Shown here: positions 1 through 13,027 of the stretch, piece after piece | Position numbering within the stretch: the first letter of the stretch is position 1 | How the letters are laid out: each line of letters starts with the position of its first letter | Position numbers and translations under genes: made by a program | The notes under the pieces: model-generated | What the model saw: the letters and a program-made list of their open reading frames with translations, nothing else | What the model was told of the DNA's origin: nothing | Database searches by the model: none | Assembly: GCA_023078555.1 (NCBI GenBank) | Contig: CM041196.1 | Location: 8,071,985 to 8,135,984 of the forward strand | DNA length: 64,000 nt | Source: Ulva prolifera | Lineage: Eukaryota > Chlorophyta > Ulvophyceae > Ulvales > Ulvaceae | Direction of reading: 5' to 3'

Positions 1-1464
<1,464 letters not shown>

Positions 1465-4084
1465 CGTGCACGTGCTTGACCTGCCCAACATTGGTTGTGC
1501 GTGGTAGAATGCTGTGTCGGAGCCAGCGCAGGCGTGACGTGCACGGCGCTGTAAGCTGTATGTCCTGCAGCTGCCTGCGACTGCGAGCTGCCCTCCTCGT
1601 CTGAATGGACAAAACTGTATCTGCACTCTGGGGCACCCAATGGCACACCTCGGGCCTCTGATCACTTCTACAGTGATCAGGCCCCGTGTTTGTGGGGATT
1701 TTGCGATGGATCAATGTGCCAGTTCCCCGCCGCTGTTCCCATCAATGTGTAGGCCTCGCGATCGATGAGAAACCCTGGAACAGGCAAAGTCAGGCGCGGA
1801 TCATGGGGTATTAAACACACTGCGTCCAATGGCTGTCACCCTTCTGTCGGTCGGAATGCCATACATTGTCACGTTCAGAGTCTGACATGGTGAGAGGTGG
1901 TGGTTGGGCACGGATGCTGCCCATTAACAGTGGCTATCGTGCAAAGGCTGATTGACTGTGGCGTCCTTGACCTCTACCAGATGAGTGTACCGATGCCTGA
2001 CGTGACCATCTTGTCCTGAAGTTACTCAAGTCCTGAAGTGCACATCCCCTGCTCGGAGTTTTGCAACCTTTGGTGGCTATTTGCCTGCACATCTGGCGCC
2101 AGCCCACGCTGCGAGGCCACAGCTTGTCCCACAAGTGTAACATGATATATATGTACGGAGGCAGCATTAGCGTCCTCGGGTCATTGCACACAATTTGTGC
2201 ACTTCCTAAGCCCTCAGGCTGCTAGCACCTATTTACCACTGCTCACACACGGGCAGGTCACCAACGGCGAGTTCAGGACGGAGCGATGATTTCACTTCGA
2301 CCCGAATGACAAGGCAGCTGCCTTGCATGAATGTACGTGGATGTTCCGGGTGTGCGGGAGTACCGCAAGGCCACCGGGAAGCTGGTGACACTCGCTTCGC
2401 AGCACAACGGCACTGGAAGCCAAGACCAGCGGTGTAACTGTTCACACTGTGTCAACCGATGAGTGGTTGGGCAGGTGGCTCAGCCAGGTGTCGCTTGACC
2501 TGTGTTGCGCCACATGTTGCCGCATCGCGGGCCTTTGAAACAGGCAGCTGCCATGCGCAGCCACTCCCAGTTTGACAAGTCCTATGCCATACATACAATG
2601 AATTTTGCGAGAAGGTGTGGTAACCATTACGAAACTATACGTGTTGGCCACCACATGCCTCAGTCCTCGCGACAGCAGCTGGTGGATGCGACCTCTCCCA
2701 CCATCAAATTCGCTAGGAGAAGATGCCCAAGCCTAGCTGACGCTCAAGGTTTATGGCTTGAGCACCAGGCTTGTGTGTTGAGCATTGTGCCTGACCTTCA
2801 GCCAAGCGTTGAAACACATGTTACTGCAGCTGACCAGGCTGAGGCAAGGGCGCAACTCAACAGCTGCAGAATAATTCGTCAGGCTACCACTGGATCTGAA
2901 ACATCACAGTTTGGATGCTGAAAGTCTGTGATGGTGGACTGCCACTGCCGTAACCGTGCCACTTACATGGATGTGACCACCTAGATGGATGTGACAACCT
3001 TGGCCACCCTGACATAGCAGTGTTGTAAAGCCACGTCAAACACGGGATTTCAGTTTAGCATGTGGTACAAGGACAAAGCCAGCGGGGCAGGGTCATGAGA
3101 GCTGGCAGAGGGTCTTGGGAGCTTGCAAGCCATGGGAGCTGTCCCTCGCCCAAGCAGCCAGTGGCCCAAGCTGTGGCCAGTTGCAACTGCGGCCCCACGA
3201 CCACCCAGGCAGGCTTGCCAGAGACAGCTCAGTGCCAGCTCAGCTAACTGCCGTTCAGTCAGCCAGCTCCCAGTTGTTTGTGGGGTGGGGGGTGTGTGCA
3301 GACGCCGGCAGGCATCAGTGTCTGTGAAGACACCTCTCGGTTGGGGCCCAGGTGTGCACCGCCGAGCATGTACACACGCAGCGTTGTATCTGTGTGCATG
3401 TTCAGAGAGCATTCCGTTCCCGCTGCTGAGGTGGATGGCGTTACAAGGACACCACCATCCAGGCTGCTGTGCTGCAATTTGCCAGCCTAAGCACCTAAAC
3501 ATGCCGCAAACACAGCGGGACTGCGGCAGACCCTTCCATGCAACCTGGACACCTCCATGCGTTCTTGATCTAGACAGGTCTGTGGAGCTAGGAGGCCCCC
3601 TCTCGGCCCCGCAGGCTGTGCGCTGCTCGTGGTGCCTCCCCCTGTGCCACCACCGAAAAACAATCATCTCCACAATCTACAACAGGGAGATATCTCGAAT
3701 GTGCACAGTTCCCCCGCAACACTCCCGGAGCGTGTGTCCGCAGGCGCCGCCGGTCCCTCAGCCTGCTGGGGCATTTATGTGCGCCGGGAGCGCCGCTCAT
3801 GTGTTCACGCACAGCCGATCAGTGGCCGCGCGGCCACGCCGGATCCTGTCGCAACCGGCGGCACCACCCCCCCCACTCCCACCGAGCGCATGTACGCATG
3901 CGGAATCAAGCCTCGTGAACACGCCCTCCTCCCACGTGCCCACCCTGAGGCAGCCGTTGTGCGTACGGCCGACGATCACACACCCGCACGGCTGCTCAGC
4001 CCCACCGCAACAGTTTTGTGCCGGTTTTCGGACCGGCACAGTCCGATTCTCCTCTCACATCACAGCGCAGCACGCGCAGCACGG
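1465..4084. other. Intergenic DNA, no convincing gene
   Basis: Convergent gap between the helicase (+) and the secreted protein gene (-). Base composition is lower in G+C than the flanking exons. The open frames here (for example 2502-2921 + and 3123-4208 +) have no recognisable motif, and none pairs with another frame through splice signals. Only the 3' UTRs of both neighbours are expected here. Confidence 0.6.
1550..1554 (+). promoter_or_regulatory. TGTAA poly(A) signal of the DEAD-box gene
   Basis: TGTAA, the usual chlorophyte polyadenylation signal, lies 86 bases past the helicase stop codon. Confidence 0.5.
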
Positions 4085-7000
4085 CTACCGCGGCGTCGTG
4101 CGCATGAGCATGCCGCCGTTGTCCATCACCCCGGTGTCACCCTGGCGGCCGACGCCGCCGCTGCCGCGGCGCAGCGGCGGCGCGCCGCCGCGGGGCGCCG
4201 GCGTGTAGCTGAGCGCGCCGAGCTCGACGCATGTCAGCGGGTCGAGGGGCTCCTGGATGGCCCCGATCTGGAGGAGGAAGTCTGACGTGAACTCGCGGTT
4301 GCACTGAACCGCGTTGCAGCACCACAGCTCGAACTGCGCCTGCCGGAAGCCCTCGCACGACTTGAGCACAAAGATGCTGCACAGCAGAGGGCGCGCGTGA
4401 CCATGGGGGCGCAAACGCGGCTGGAAGCTGCCATGAGGCGCGGGCTGATGCAGGCCGAGTGCCCATGCATGGACACCCTGTGCGCGCAGGGGGTCCCCCA
4501 CACAGCCTCAACCCCATGCCGGCAAAGGCCGCCCACTGCAGAGCGGGGCATTGTCAGGCGAGTGGCTAGAGGGTACGTTGATGGAGGAACGCACCTGTTC
4601 TGGACACACACGAGGTCCTGCGGCTGCCCGCCCGCGAGGCCGAAGAACTCGAGGATGCCCGACGCCCCGAGGCCCTCATACGTCGCGTTTGGCACCAGCA
4701 GCGTCATGTTGGACAGGTTCACGATCGCCGTCTCGCCGTCGTCGTCGTCGAGGCGGAACTTGTAGCCGCTGTTGAACGGCGCGTAGACGCTGGGGATGCG
4801 GCGCGCGCGCGGCCCGCGCCCACCCCCGACGCTGCCCCCCCGGGCCTCCACCCCCGGGAACGACACCACCGGCAGCTCCTGTGCCTCCGCCGCCGGGACC
4901 TCGGGCTGCACGACACCCGCTGCTTCATGCATGCTGCGCGGCACGGCAGCAGCGTCTCAAACAGCCACCAACAGACCATCACATGGACGCGTGTTGCACC
5001 CTGGGGTGGATGGGTGTCTGGGCTGCCGATGTATGGTGTACAAGCGGGCCGCTTCATGCATTAGGGTGCGTGGGGCGGCGCACGAGCTGGGACAGAACGA
5101 CTTCGGCGAGGCGGGTCGCTTCGGCGGTGCTCAGCGAGAACGCGCCCGGCAGCAGGTCCGTCTGGAAGCTGCGGATCGGCACGCGGCCGGGCAGGGCCAT
5201 CTCCGGTGTCGCCACGATCGCCGGCACCGCGTCCGCACTCGGCCACCCGGAAAGATCCACCGCGCGGATGGCCGCCGCGGCGGCAGGCTGCTGGTTGGCG
5301 GGCACGGGCGGGCCGGTCGGCAGCGGCGCCGGCGGCGCGGGCCTGAAGTCTGCATCGGTGGCGTAGCATGCGAGGCGCGGGAGGGCGCCGACGGGGGGCA
5401 GCGGGAAGCCGGTGTCGAGGTACTCTCGCTCGGTGTAGCCGCGGCAGGCGGTGCTGGAGCAGCAGAGGATCTGGGGCGGCGCGGCGGCGAAGCCGTCGCA
5501 GGAGCGCATGATGAACATGCTGCACAGCACGCGCCTACGCTCAGACGCCGGCCGGCGGCGGGGGGGTAGTGAAGAGGGCAGAAATGTCAAGCAGCCGGCG
5601 GGTGGCCGGGGTGCACAGGGCGAGGCGGCTGAGGCGGCGAGGTGCTGGGTCGATGGGCTTGATCACGCAAAAGGCGCAGTGATAGCAATCCAGGGGCAGG
5701 GGCTCTGCCATTACAGCTCCGCGAAGCGCTCCCGGAACCCGCCCCCGCAGACAGGGCGCGGACGTGCAAGTTGCATGGATGCGTGCGAGCGCATGGTCAC
5801 GTGCAGACTCGGGAGATACTCTTTCGCTGTGTGTGCCTGTGCCCGTTCGCTCTTCTGTAACGCACACGCAGACACCTGGACGGCCTGGTGCGCATGGCAG
5901 GGCGGCCCAAGCCGCGGCTTGCCAGGGTTCGGTCACCAGGGCATGAACATGGACGCTGTGGTGGTGCGCCGCGAGCCGGGATGGGAGGGACCGGGGCGTG
6001 CCTGTTGATGAAGCAGATGCGGGAGCCGCGGCCAAAGTCGATGTTGGCGGCGATGTACGGGATGCCGCGGCGCTCAATCTGCGAATACACCTCGCCCGGG
6101 GCGTGTACGAGCATGTCGCTGAAGATCAGCTGCACGGTGTCCGGGGTCGGGTCGAAGCCCCGGGGGACGGGCTGGAAGCCGGCGAGCGGCAGCACGTGGC
6201 CGGAGCGCGACAGGTCAAGCACGCTCGGCAGGCGCGCCGGCGCGGCCGCGGCGGAGTCGCCCGGCCGGCCGGCCGCAGTCGGCGCCGGGAAGGAGGTCTC
6301 CGGCAGGACCGCCGCGTCGGCGGGGGGGATGCGGGGCTGCATGCATGCGCGGGGTTGGCGGCGCGAGGGGAGTGCACGTGCACGTGGTCGGCCAACGCTG
6401 GCTGTCGAGCCACACATGGGCGTAGCACTTGCAGCCACGTGAGCGCTAGCTAGCCCCGCGTTCGACCCAGCCAAACGGGCCAGCCGAAGCAGTGCTTTCG
6501 CCAATGCTTCGAAACAGGTTCAAGTAGCTACCGCGATGGCACAACGGAGGCGCGACAGCGCGTCGACTCCGCGACGTGATCATGAAGTTGCGTGACGCTG
6601 CACATTTTAGTTGTGACGCACCGGCCCGGTCATAGCTAGCGCATGCCGGGCAGCGGTTCGAGCCGCCAAGTGCTCCCGCGCATGCGCACGGTGGTTGCGG
6701 TGACGTGCCTCAGCCCAGGCCAGCAGGGTGTACGCATGTACACACGCGACAGGGTCCGCAGTTGCGACAATTGTCGGAGCGCACCAAGGCCGAGATGGCG
6801 CCGCTGAGCTGCCGCGCCGCCGCGGCGGGGAGGACATACGCGCCGTACGTGTCTGCCTCGGTGTTGGCCTCGACCGCAGCGTCGACGGGCTCTCCGATGG
6901 GCGCATCTGGCACCGCGATCGTGCCCCTCCCGTTCGCAGGCCACCCGTCAAAGTCGGCAAGGCGCAGTTCGACGACCGGGAACGTCGTCGCCTGTGCCAG

Positions 7001-7093
7001 AAGCCGTGCCGCGCACTGCACGCTCGGCATCGCCAGAGCCAGCGCAAAAGCAGCCATCACGCTGCGCCGTGACCCCAGCGTCGCTTCCGCCAT
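4085..7093 (-). CDS. Secreted cysteine-rich protein with two duplicated modules, unknown function
   Basis: I do not recognise this family. Five exons with matching phases: 7093-6785, 6336-6002, 5534-5084, 4905-4595 and 4427-4085, giving 581 residues. Residues 1-29 look like a signal peptide (a hydrophobic AAFALALAMP core, then VQCAA); a start at Met13 would also work. The protein is an internal duplication. Each module has a first exon with a PVV/AVDL strand region ending in ISAL or LSQL, a second exon ending CFINR or CVQNR, and then the cysteine block C-x7-C-x11-C-C-x4-C followed by another Cys. The block reads LCSMFIMRSCDGF in module 1 and LCSIFVLKSCEGF in module 2. Intron phases repeat as well (0 after the first exon, 2 after the second), so the duplication included introns. 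The second intron (6001-5535) starts with GC. The even cysteine content and signal peptide suggest a wall, matrix or secreted protein with disulfides. Confidence 0.7.
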
Positions 7094-8912
7094 GGCCCAA
7101 GGTTCCCGTCAGACGTGTACTCGACTTCTGTTCACAGAGCAGCCCCCGGGTGCAGCTGTTGGCTCGGCGCAGACGGACGACTAGGATATGCTGGCTGTGA
7201 TCGCGGAGCAGTGTGCGTAGGAGTCGGGGACGAAGTCGACGAGGGCTCTACGGGCACGTGCACGTGCAGCGTCAACAGATACGCGGGCCAGCCGTGCGGG
7301 AACATGCAGGCGTCTCAGCCATCGCAGCATTTATACACGCTCGCCAATGCCGCACAGCTCGCGGCAACCAAGCGATCGCTGCGTTGCTACGCAGTCGATG
7401 CCGTGCGTGACGGTAGCCCGCATCACACCACATGCATGGTGCATGCATGGTAAACCGCATACCCTTTCGCGATGAACCTGCCGCAGCCTCCGAGTCGCGG
7501 CCTCGAGGCACGTTCGCGCAGCTGCGCCGGCGACGTGCCACATGGGGGCCTAGAGAAGGGTTACGCAATCGGGACAGCTGCGAGCCCGAGACCGCCTACG
7601 CCCCATGCGTGCCGGCGGAACCGTGCTCGAACCCCCAGGCTTTGCGTGACATATGCATGGACCCCATGCATGAGTCGGAGCAGAGCCAGCGTGAGGCCTG
7701 GCAAATGCCGACATTTCAGAATGCGGGGTTCGATCGGGCAGGGCAGTATACTTGGTGTTGGTCTCCTCCCGTCCACTCTTTTGTAAACCCTGCCACCTGA
7801 CACCAGTACAGTGGCCATGGACACCATGCATGTGTCCATGGTTTCGTACATGTGCATCAGCGCGTCTCCTTGGCGCCGCCAGCTGGAGCGGCCGGCCTCA
7901 CGCAACCCCTAGCTGTGTCGTCTGCGGTACCAAGGGAACAGTGTCCGTGCGCGCACGTGCGGGCCAAGAGATTCCCCGCGTGCCGGAAGATTCCCCGCGC
8001 GTGGCACTGACGTGACGAGGTCGACACGTGTACAGCATGCGCGATGCTGGTGCAGTCACAAACGAGCAAATTTAAACCGGAGAAGACAAATATGTTTATA
8101 TACCACAAGAGAATCTCATCCGAAGCAACAGCAGCACACACACATATACACACACGATCACACTACAGCCGCGCGCGCAGCTGGTACCACCGGTGCATCG
8201 GTGATCATGATGTTTCAAGAGGGCGCCGGGGGGCCGGGCGCACGTTCCGGCCGCGCATGCACATCGATCAGGGGCCACGCGGGTGACTGCAAGAGTTCGA
8301 CAGTCAGTTAGATTGAAGGCGTCGACGGCCACATGTGGTCGCGCAGCCAGGGTCAGCGAGCGGGCGCTTGCAATTGGCTGCAGCAATTCCTTCAGGTCTG
8401 ATCACGCCTTCAAGCTTGAGTCGTACAGATAGTAGACCTTGAGATATACTATACGTGGGCGTTACGCACATCGCGCTGAACATGCATGCGCTTCAGCTGG
8501 CACCAGAACGGCCAGCGACGGCCGAGGTCGATGCCGACTCGTCGGACGTGGCTTCAGACGATCGTACGCGTACGCGTCATGGCGCCCCCCTGGCCGCAGC
8601 ACGCGTCGCCGCATCGAACCTGCAGAGTGCCCGACCATCAGGCGACGCGCCGTGCGGGCGTACGTCGTGTGCCGCCGCAAACGCACCGCGTTAACGAATT
8701 CGTGCTGCGCCAGCGCTGCGGGGGTGCTGCGGGGCGTGAGCGCCACGTGCCCACGCACCCACCGACGCAGTTGCTCGTATCGCCTTCTACTGCAATCAAA
8801 GCCCTGCCCTGAGCTTTTGAAGGACGGCACACGAGTGGATGATCATGATGGTGCATCCTGTACATGGGTGATCATGAGCTCCCCCCTGTGCGCCACTGCA
8901 TACACCAGTACT

Positions 8913-8976
8913 CTGCAGACACCTGTGAAGCCATAGTATGCATACAGCCTGAAGCTGGCTTCACAGGTGTCTGCAG
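8913..8976. repeat. Perfect 20-bp inverted repeat with 24-base loop
   Basis: CTGCAGACACCTGTGAAGCC at 8913-8932 is matched exactly by its reverse complement at 8957-8976, with a 24-base spacer. It could form a cruciform, or a hairpin if transcribed. It may be the remnant of a small foldback (MITE-like) element, but no target-site duplication is obvious. Confidence 0.75.
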
Positions 8977-10124
8977 CGTGCGTAGACGTGGCAGGTAGAT
9001 ACACATGCCACACAGTCAGCTTGTTGTGTTTGTGTACATGTGGGGGGCCGTGTGCTGCATGGCGTCATCCGCACAGCACAGGCCTTGCCTTTTCAGACAG
9101 CAACGGAGGACCGATATCCCTGGGCCGGCCCCGGGCTGCGGAGCTCGGAGGTCCATGCAGCGCCGGGCCCACTCGCCAGCACCCAGCTCTGCTGCGTGTG
9201 GCTGCGACCCAGCATTTGTGAGCGGCAGGTGGTGTGCCTGGGCATGCTGGCCGCGCACGCAGCTGACCCAAGCGCGCTGTGTGATGTGTGTTACAAGGGT
9301 AAAGGTGGCAAGGCGGGAGAGAAGCAAGCAGAGCAAGCACACACCCAGCTGTGTGATGTGTGTGGGGTTGTGCCACATCCCCACATGTCCATGGCTGCAT
9401 CTGAAGATGTGAGGCTGGCTGCGGTCGGAGGGCATAAGATGTGTGGCTGGGTGCGGGCGTGCTGGGAATTGTGGTGGATTACAAGAATAATGGCAAATGG
9501 GGTGAAGGGTGGTGGCGTGTGGTTTCGGGGGCGCACGGGGTTTCCGCGGGCTGGGGTTGCCTAGGTTTGACAGAGCTGTTTGTCCGCCTGCCGCTCTACA
9601 TCGTTGGTGCCCCCCCCTGCTGTTTTTGCTGCACAGCAGCACGCCTCAGGCTGCAGTCCATCTCGCCAGAATAGGACGTGGAGGCAGGTGGGGCTGCTGG
9701 CATTGCACAGACATACGGCCGTTTGGTGTCCCGACAACCCCAGCCGCTCGAGGCGACGCAGTCGGAAAGGCAGGGCACGCCACAGGCACCGCACCGAGCC
9801 ATCACCGCAGGCCATTCACGATGCAGCTGGCCCGTGTAGGACAGTGGCATTCAGCGTCGGCGGGCGAGGTGTGAGCCCTGTGGCCACGGCACGTTGTCCT
9901 GAGGCTGGTGATCAAGGGAGGCCTGCCCTGAGCATGGATGAGCGTGGCGTGGTTGTGGCTCGTGGTTGGTCAACGTGCTACGGGGGCCACTGGATCATGC
10001 GTCGCAAGGACAAAGCAAGCAAGGCAGGTAGCAGCCAGGGGAACCGCACACGACGCAACAAGCCACACGCAGCACACACCAACACACCCACGCTGGATCA
10101 TGCGTAAGTAACGTGATCCGGATG

Positions 10125-10165
10125 TACTGAGCCGTATCCTGAAGAGGACATTGCAACTCCGACTG
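10125..10165 (-). repeat. Short fragment related to the SINE family
   Basis: The bases from TACTGAGCCGTATCCTG through CAACTCCGACTG resemble the 3' end of the two longer SINE copies (TACTGAGCCGTATTGGAC ... CAACTCCGAGTTAACGG). Similarity then fades. It is either a diverged, truncated copy or a chance match helped by the shared start. Confidence 0.35.
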
Positions 10166-13027
10166 CATGGGTCCACAGGCTGTGCCCCACAGCCTGCCTT
10201 GGTGTTCCGCCTGCGCTTTGATGTCCCTCCGTGCAGCGGGCATGTAGTTTGTGTGAATAGAGATACAGCCTGATAGCGGTACCCCGGATCATACCCACCC
10301 TGGCCCCTCATGCAGACGCACCCACCCGCCAGCGCCACATGATTGCACCCGCATCCCTGCCCGCCATACCTGCGCCGGAGGAGGCGTTTGGGGGCTGTGA
10401 CCTCGCCAGTTCCCGTGGACCGCCATGCATACGGGGCGGGGTGGGGGTGACATGGGCACTCACCCGATGGCAGGGCAGACGTGCTGTCGCAGCTGGTGCT
10501 GTGTGGCCCAGGTGTGCCCCTGCTCAAGGCAGTGAGTCAGCAGTCATGTGTCCTTGCTGCTGTCAAGAACTGATCTCAGTTCTGACTCCTGTCAGAACAT
10601 GGTTGTCAGCATGGGTGTGATGGATTCTGTGCAGACAGCACTGACAGCTCGTGCCACTGACTCATCTGGTGATGTCATGGTGCTAGCATTGCGGTTGCCC
10701 TGCCCAAGACATGGTGTCAGTCCTATCCACTGGGTGACCGAATACTGTTACTGTGGCCTGTACCGCTCTGTCAGCAGCTGTGCGCCCCGCTGCTGGAACC
10801 GGAGAAGCCATCACCACAGACAGCGTCCAAGTGATGGTGACATGGCGCTGTGACCAGCCCAGCTGCACTCCACGCAACAACGGAGCATCAGCACGAGGAT
10901 ATCGGGCAGTTGGGCATCAGACATCAGGCCGCGCTCCGCTAGAGTGAAGCTGCAGCTGATGGTAGTCAGTAGTCATGGGGGATCAGACTGTCATAGCTCC
11001 CGACTGCAGCTTCATCCATCTGGCTCAGGCGCGTCGACATGATCCGAAGTTGACTGTGCTGCCTAGCCGACACGGCGCATCTGTACATCAATACTTGAAG
11101 CCTGCATCAAGTATGAGCATATATGACGCGATCATCACGCCCTGCGAAAGATGCCAGCCCAACCCGCCTGGGGTTGGCGGTTTCCCAGGTGCTCGCCCCG
11201 TCCTCCCAATCTTGTTCCCATCAAATTCGGTGTTCAAATAATATGACCCGGGAGCTCATTACCTAATGTCAACTTTGAGAAGCTGTAACGATGCACCGCC
11301 ACATCCCTAGCTCCGCATGCACAGTGTCGACGATGCGTCAAGGGGGCGGGGAGGGGGGTGCTCCCGCGTTGACCTCCTCACAATCGGTCAAATCTCAAAA
11401 TGCACCAGATGAATTTGCACTGGATTGCTTATCGTCTGCGCGGCACTGCGGTGTGTTTCCGCCCTCAGATGGGGCCTGTGCATGCAGCTGGATGCGTGTG
11501 TCATGGTGCACACCGTTGCATGGCGGCCCGCCTTACAGCACACATCAAGTACGCTAGAGTATGTTAGAGCCGCAGCTTGTCCTGATTTCTCTGAGGAGTG
11601 GGTTCTGCTGCTGTTGGGAGCGCAAATGCGTTGAACGCGCAGCAAACAGAGCCATGTGTTGGCTTGACGCTCACCTACCTGCCCCGCTTTGTACGTCGGC
11701 GGAGCTCGATCAGGTTATTGGCAAGCTCAATCGCGCCTCTGTATGATAATAGCCTTTTTGGCTTCTATAGAGTTGTCGGTGCCTCTGTTCAGTGTCAGGG
11801 CCCGTGAGCTGTGAACCAGCGCAGCTTGTTCACTCACATTGCCGTCGAACAACGTGAGGCTGCTCCGAAGGAGCTACAAAGAGAGTTGGATTTACTCAAA
11901 GATGCACCTAAGCGACCTGCTCAGGACAGCCGCTGTCTAAGTGAAGACTGCAGGCACGTCCAGCCTTGACACCTTCCGCATGAATGGTATGCTTTCCGGT
12001 GCCTAGCAGCAACATGCAACGGAAACCAGTCAGATGCGGAGCTGCAAAGCATTTTCAGCCTATGCTGTGTTCCTTCCGTCCAGTAGATGGATGGACAAGA
12101 GATCACAGCCATCCCCTGCGTGGGACATGGATGGATGTAAAACAAGCCTCACATCAACTCGTTACTACTCCATCTCGCGCATAAAAGCACCTCACTACTC
12201 ACTGTACGCTTCAGTCAGAGCCTACGGCTGCAGGGGTGCCTAGGACGGACAGCGTACCGCGACCTTGGTACTCCTGAAGCTGTTGCGGGCCACATTCCAT
12301 TCACATGGAAGATGTTGACTTCATACAGCCCCGCAGTCGCCGTGAACATTGCGCCAAGCTGGACATGCTCTTGCTTTGCATATTGATGCGAATCGGGTGT
12401 GTGGGGCATGCGCTGAGCTGTGTGGCTGTGTGGCTGTGTGGCCGGCAATGGATCTGCGGGCCCGCATACCCGCTCCCGTGTCAGTGCATGAGAGCAAATG
12501 ACTACGGCCCGGGCCATTGCATGGCAGAGCACCAAAACATTCTACTTGGCATTGCGATCAGAACAGTGTCAGTGCCTGCGGCGCCATGCGGGGGCACCAG
12601 CTGCCAGGGCTACAGATGGAGTGCGCTTGTGGCCACCCCACGGCTGGGCGTCGTGCCAGTCCGCGTCACCGTCGGGGACCATGGGCAATGTTTTCTGGCC
12701 ACAGTGGGCATATGATCTCAGTTTATTTTTTGTTGATCAGTTTTGGAAATCAACAGATCAGCGCCACGGTCGGCGTCCACGCGATCAAGCTTGTCGAAGT
12801 GGTACAGCTGTGTAAAGGACCGCTCGCGAGAAACAGTCGCGACAGCATGGTTCTGGATTCAAAGTAGGTCCATGTCCAATTTTGTATGGACTAGCTTCAT
12901 CCGTCCGCCATCCTCGTGACTATGGTTGATCCCACTCGCGCCGCACTGGGCTGCTGCGGGCGCCAAGCTGGTATAGATCACTTGCTAGGTCAACCGGCTG
13001 TCCCTCGCTGCTGAAACGTATATTCCG

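Larger units (their letters stand above)
7094..13027. other. 5.9 kb gene-poor interval
   Basis: No family motif or consistent exon chain was found on either strand. It contains a perfect 20-bp inverted repeat (8913-8976), a fragment resembling the SINE family (10125-10165), a 15-base word repeated at 9277-9291 and 9349-9363, and a short GCTGTGTG triplication near 12417-12441. GATC- and TGCATGC-rich stretches are common. The first few hundred bases should hold the promoter of the secreted-protein gene. Confidence 0.5.

Noticed and set aside
3123-4208. 361-codon + strand frame upstream of and overlapping the secreted-protein end
   Set aside because: Low-complexity Pro/Arg/His translation, no motif, and it overlaps a well supported exon on the other strand.
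5617-5702. Possible extra exon of the secreted protein, containing a CYHCAFC-like stretch on the minus strand
   Set aside because: Its phases do not match the preceding exon's GC donor. Joining 6002 directly to 5534 keeps phase and reproduces the module symmetry seen in the second half of the gene.
7725-7742. GGTTCGATC as a tRNA B-box
   Set aside because: No A-box or cloverleaf around it.
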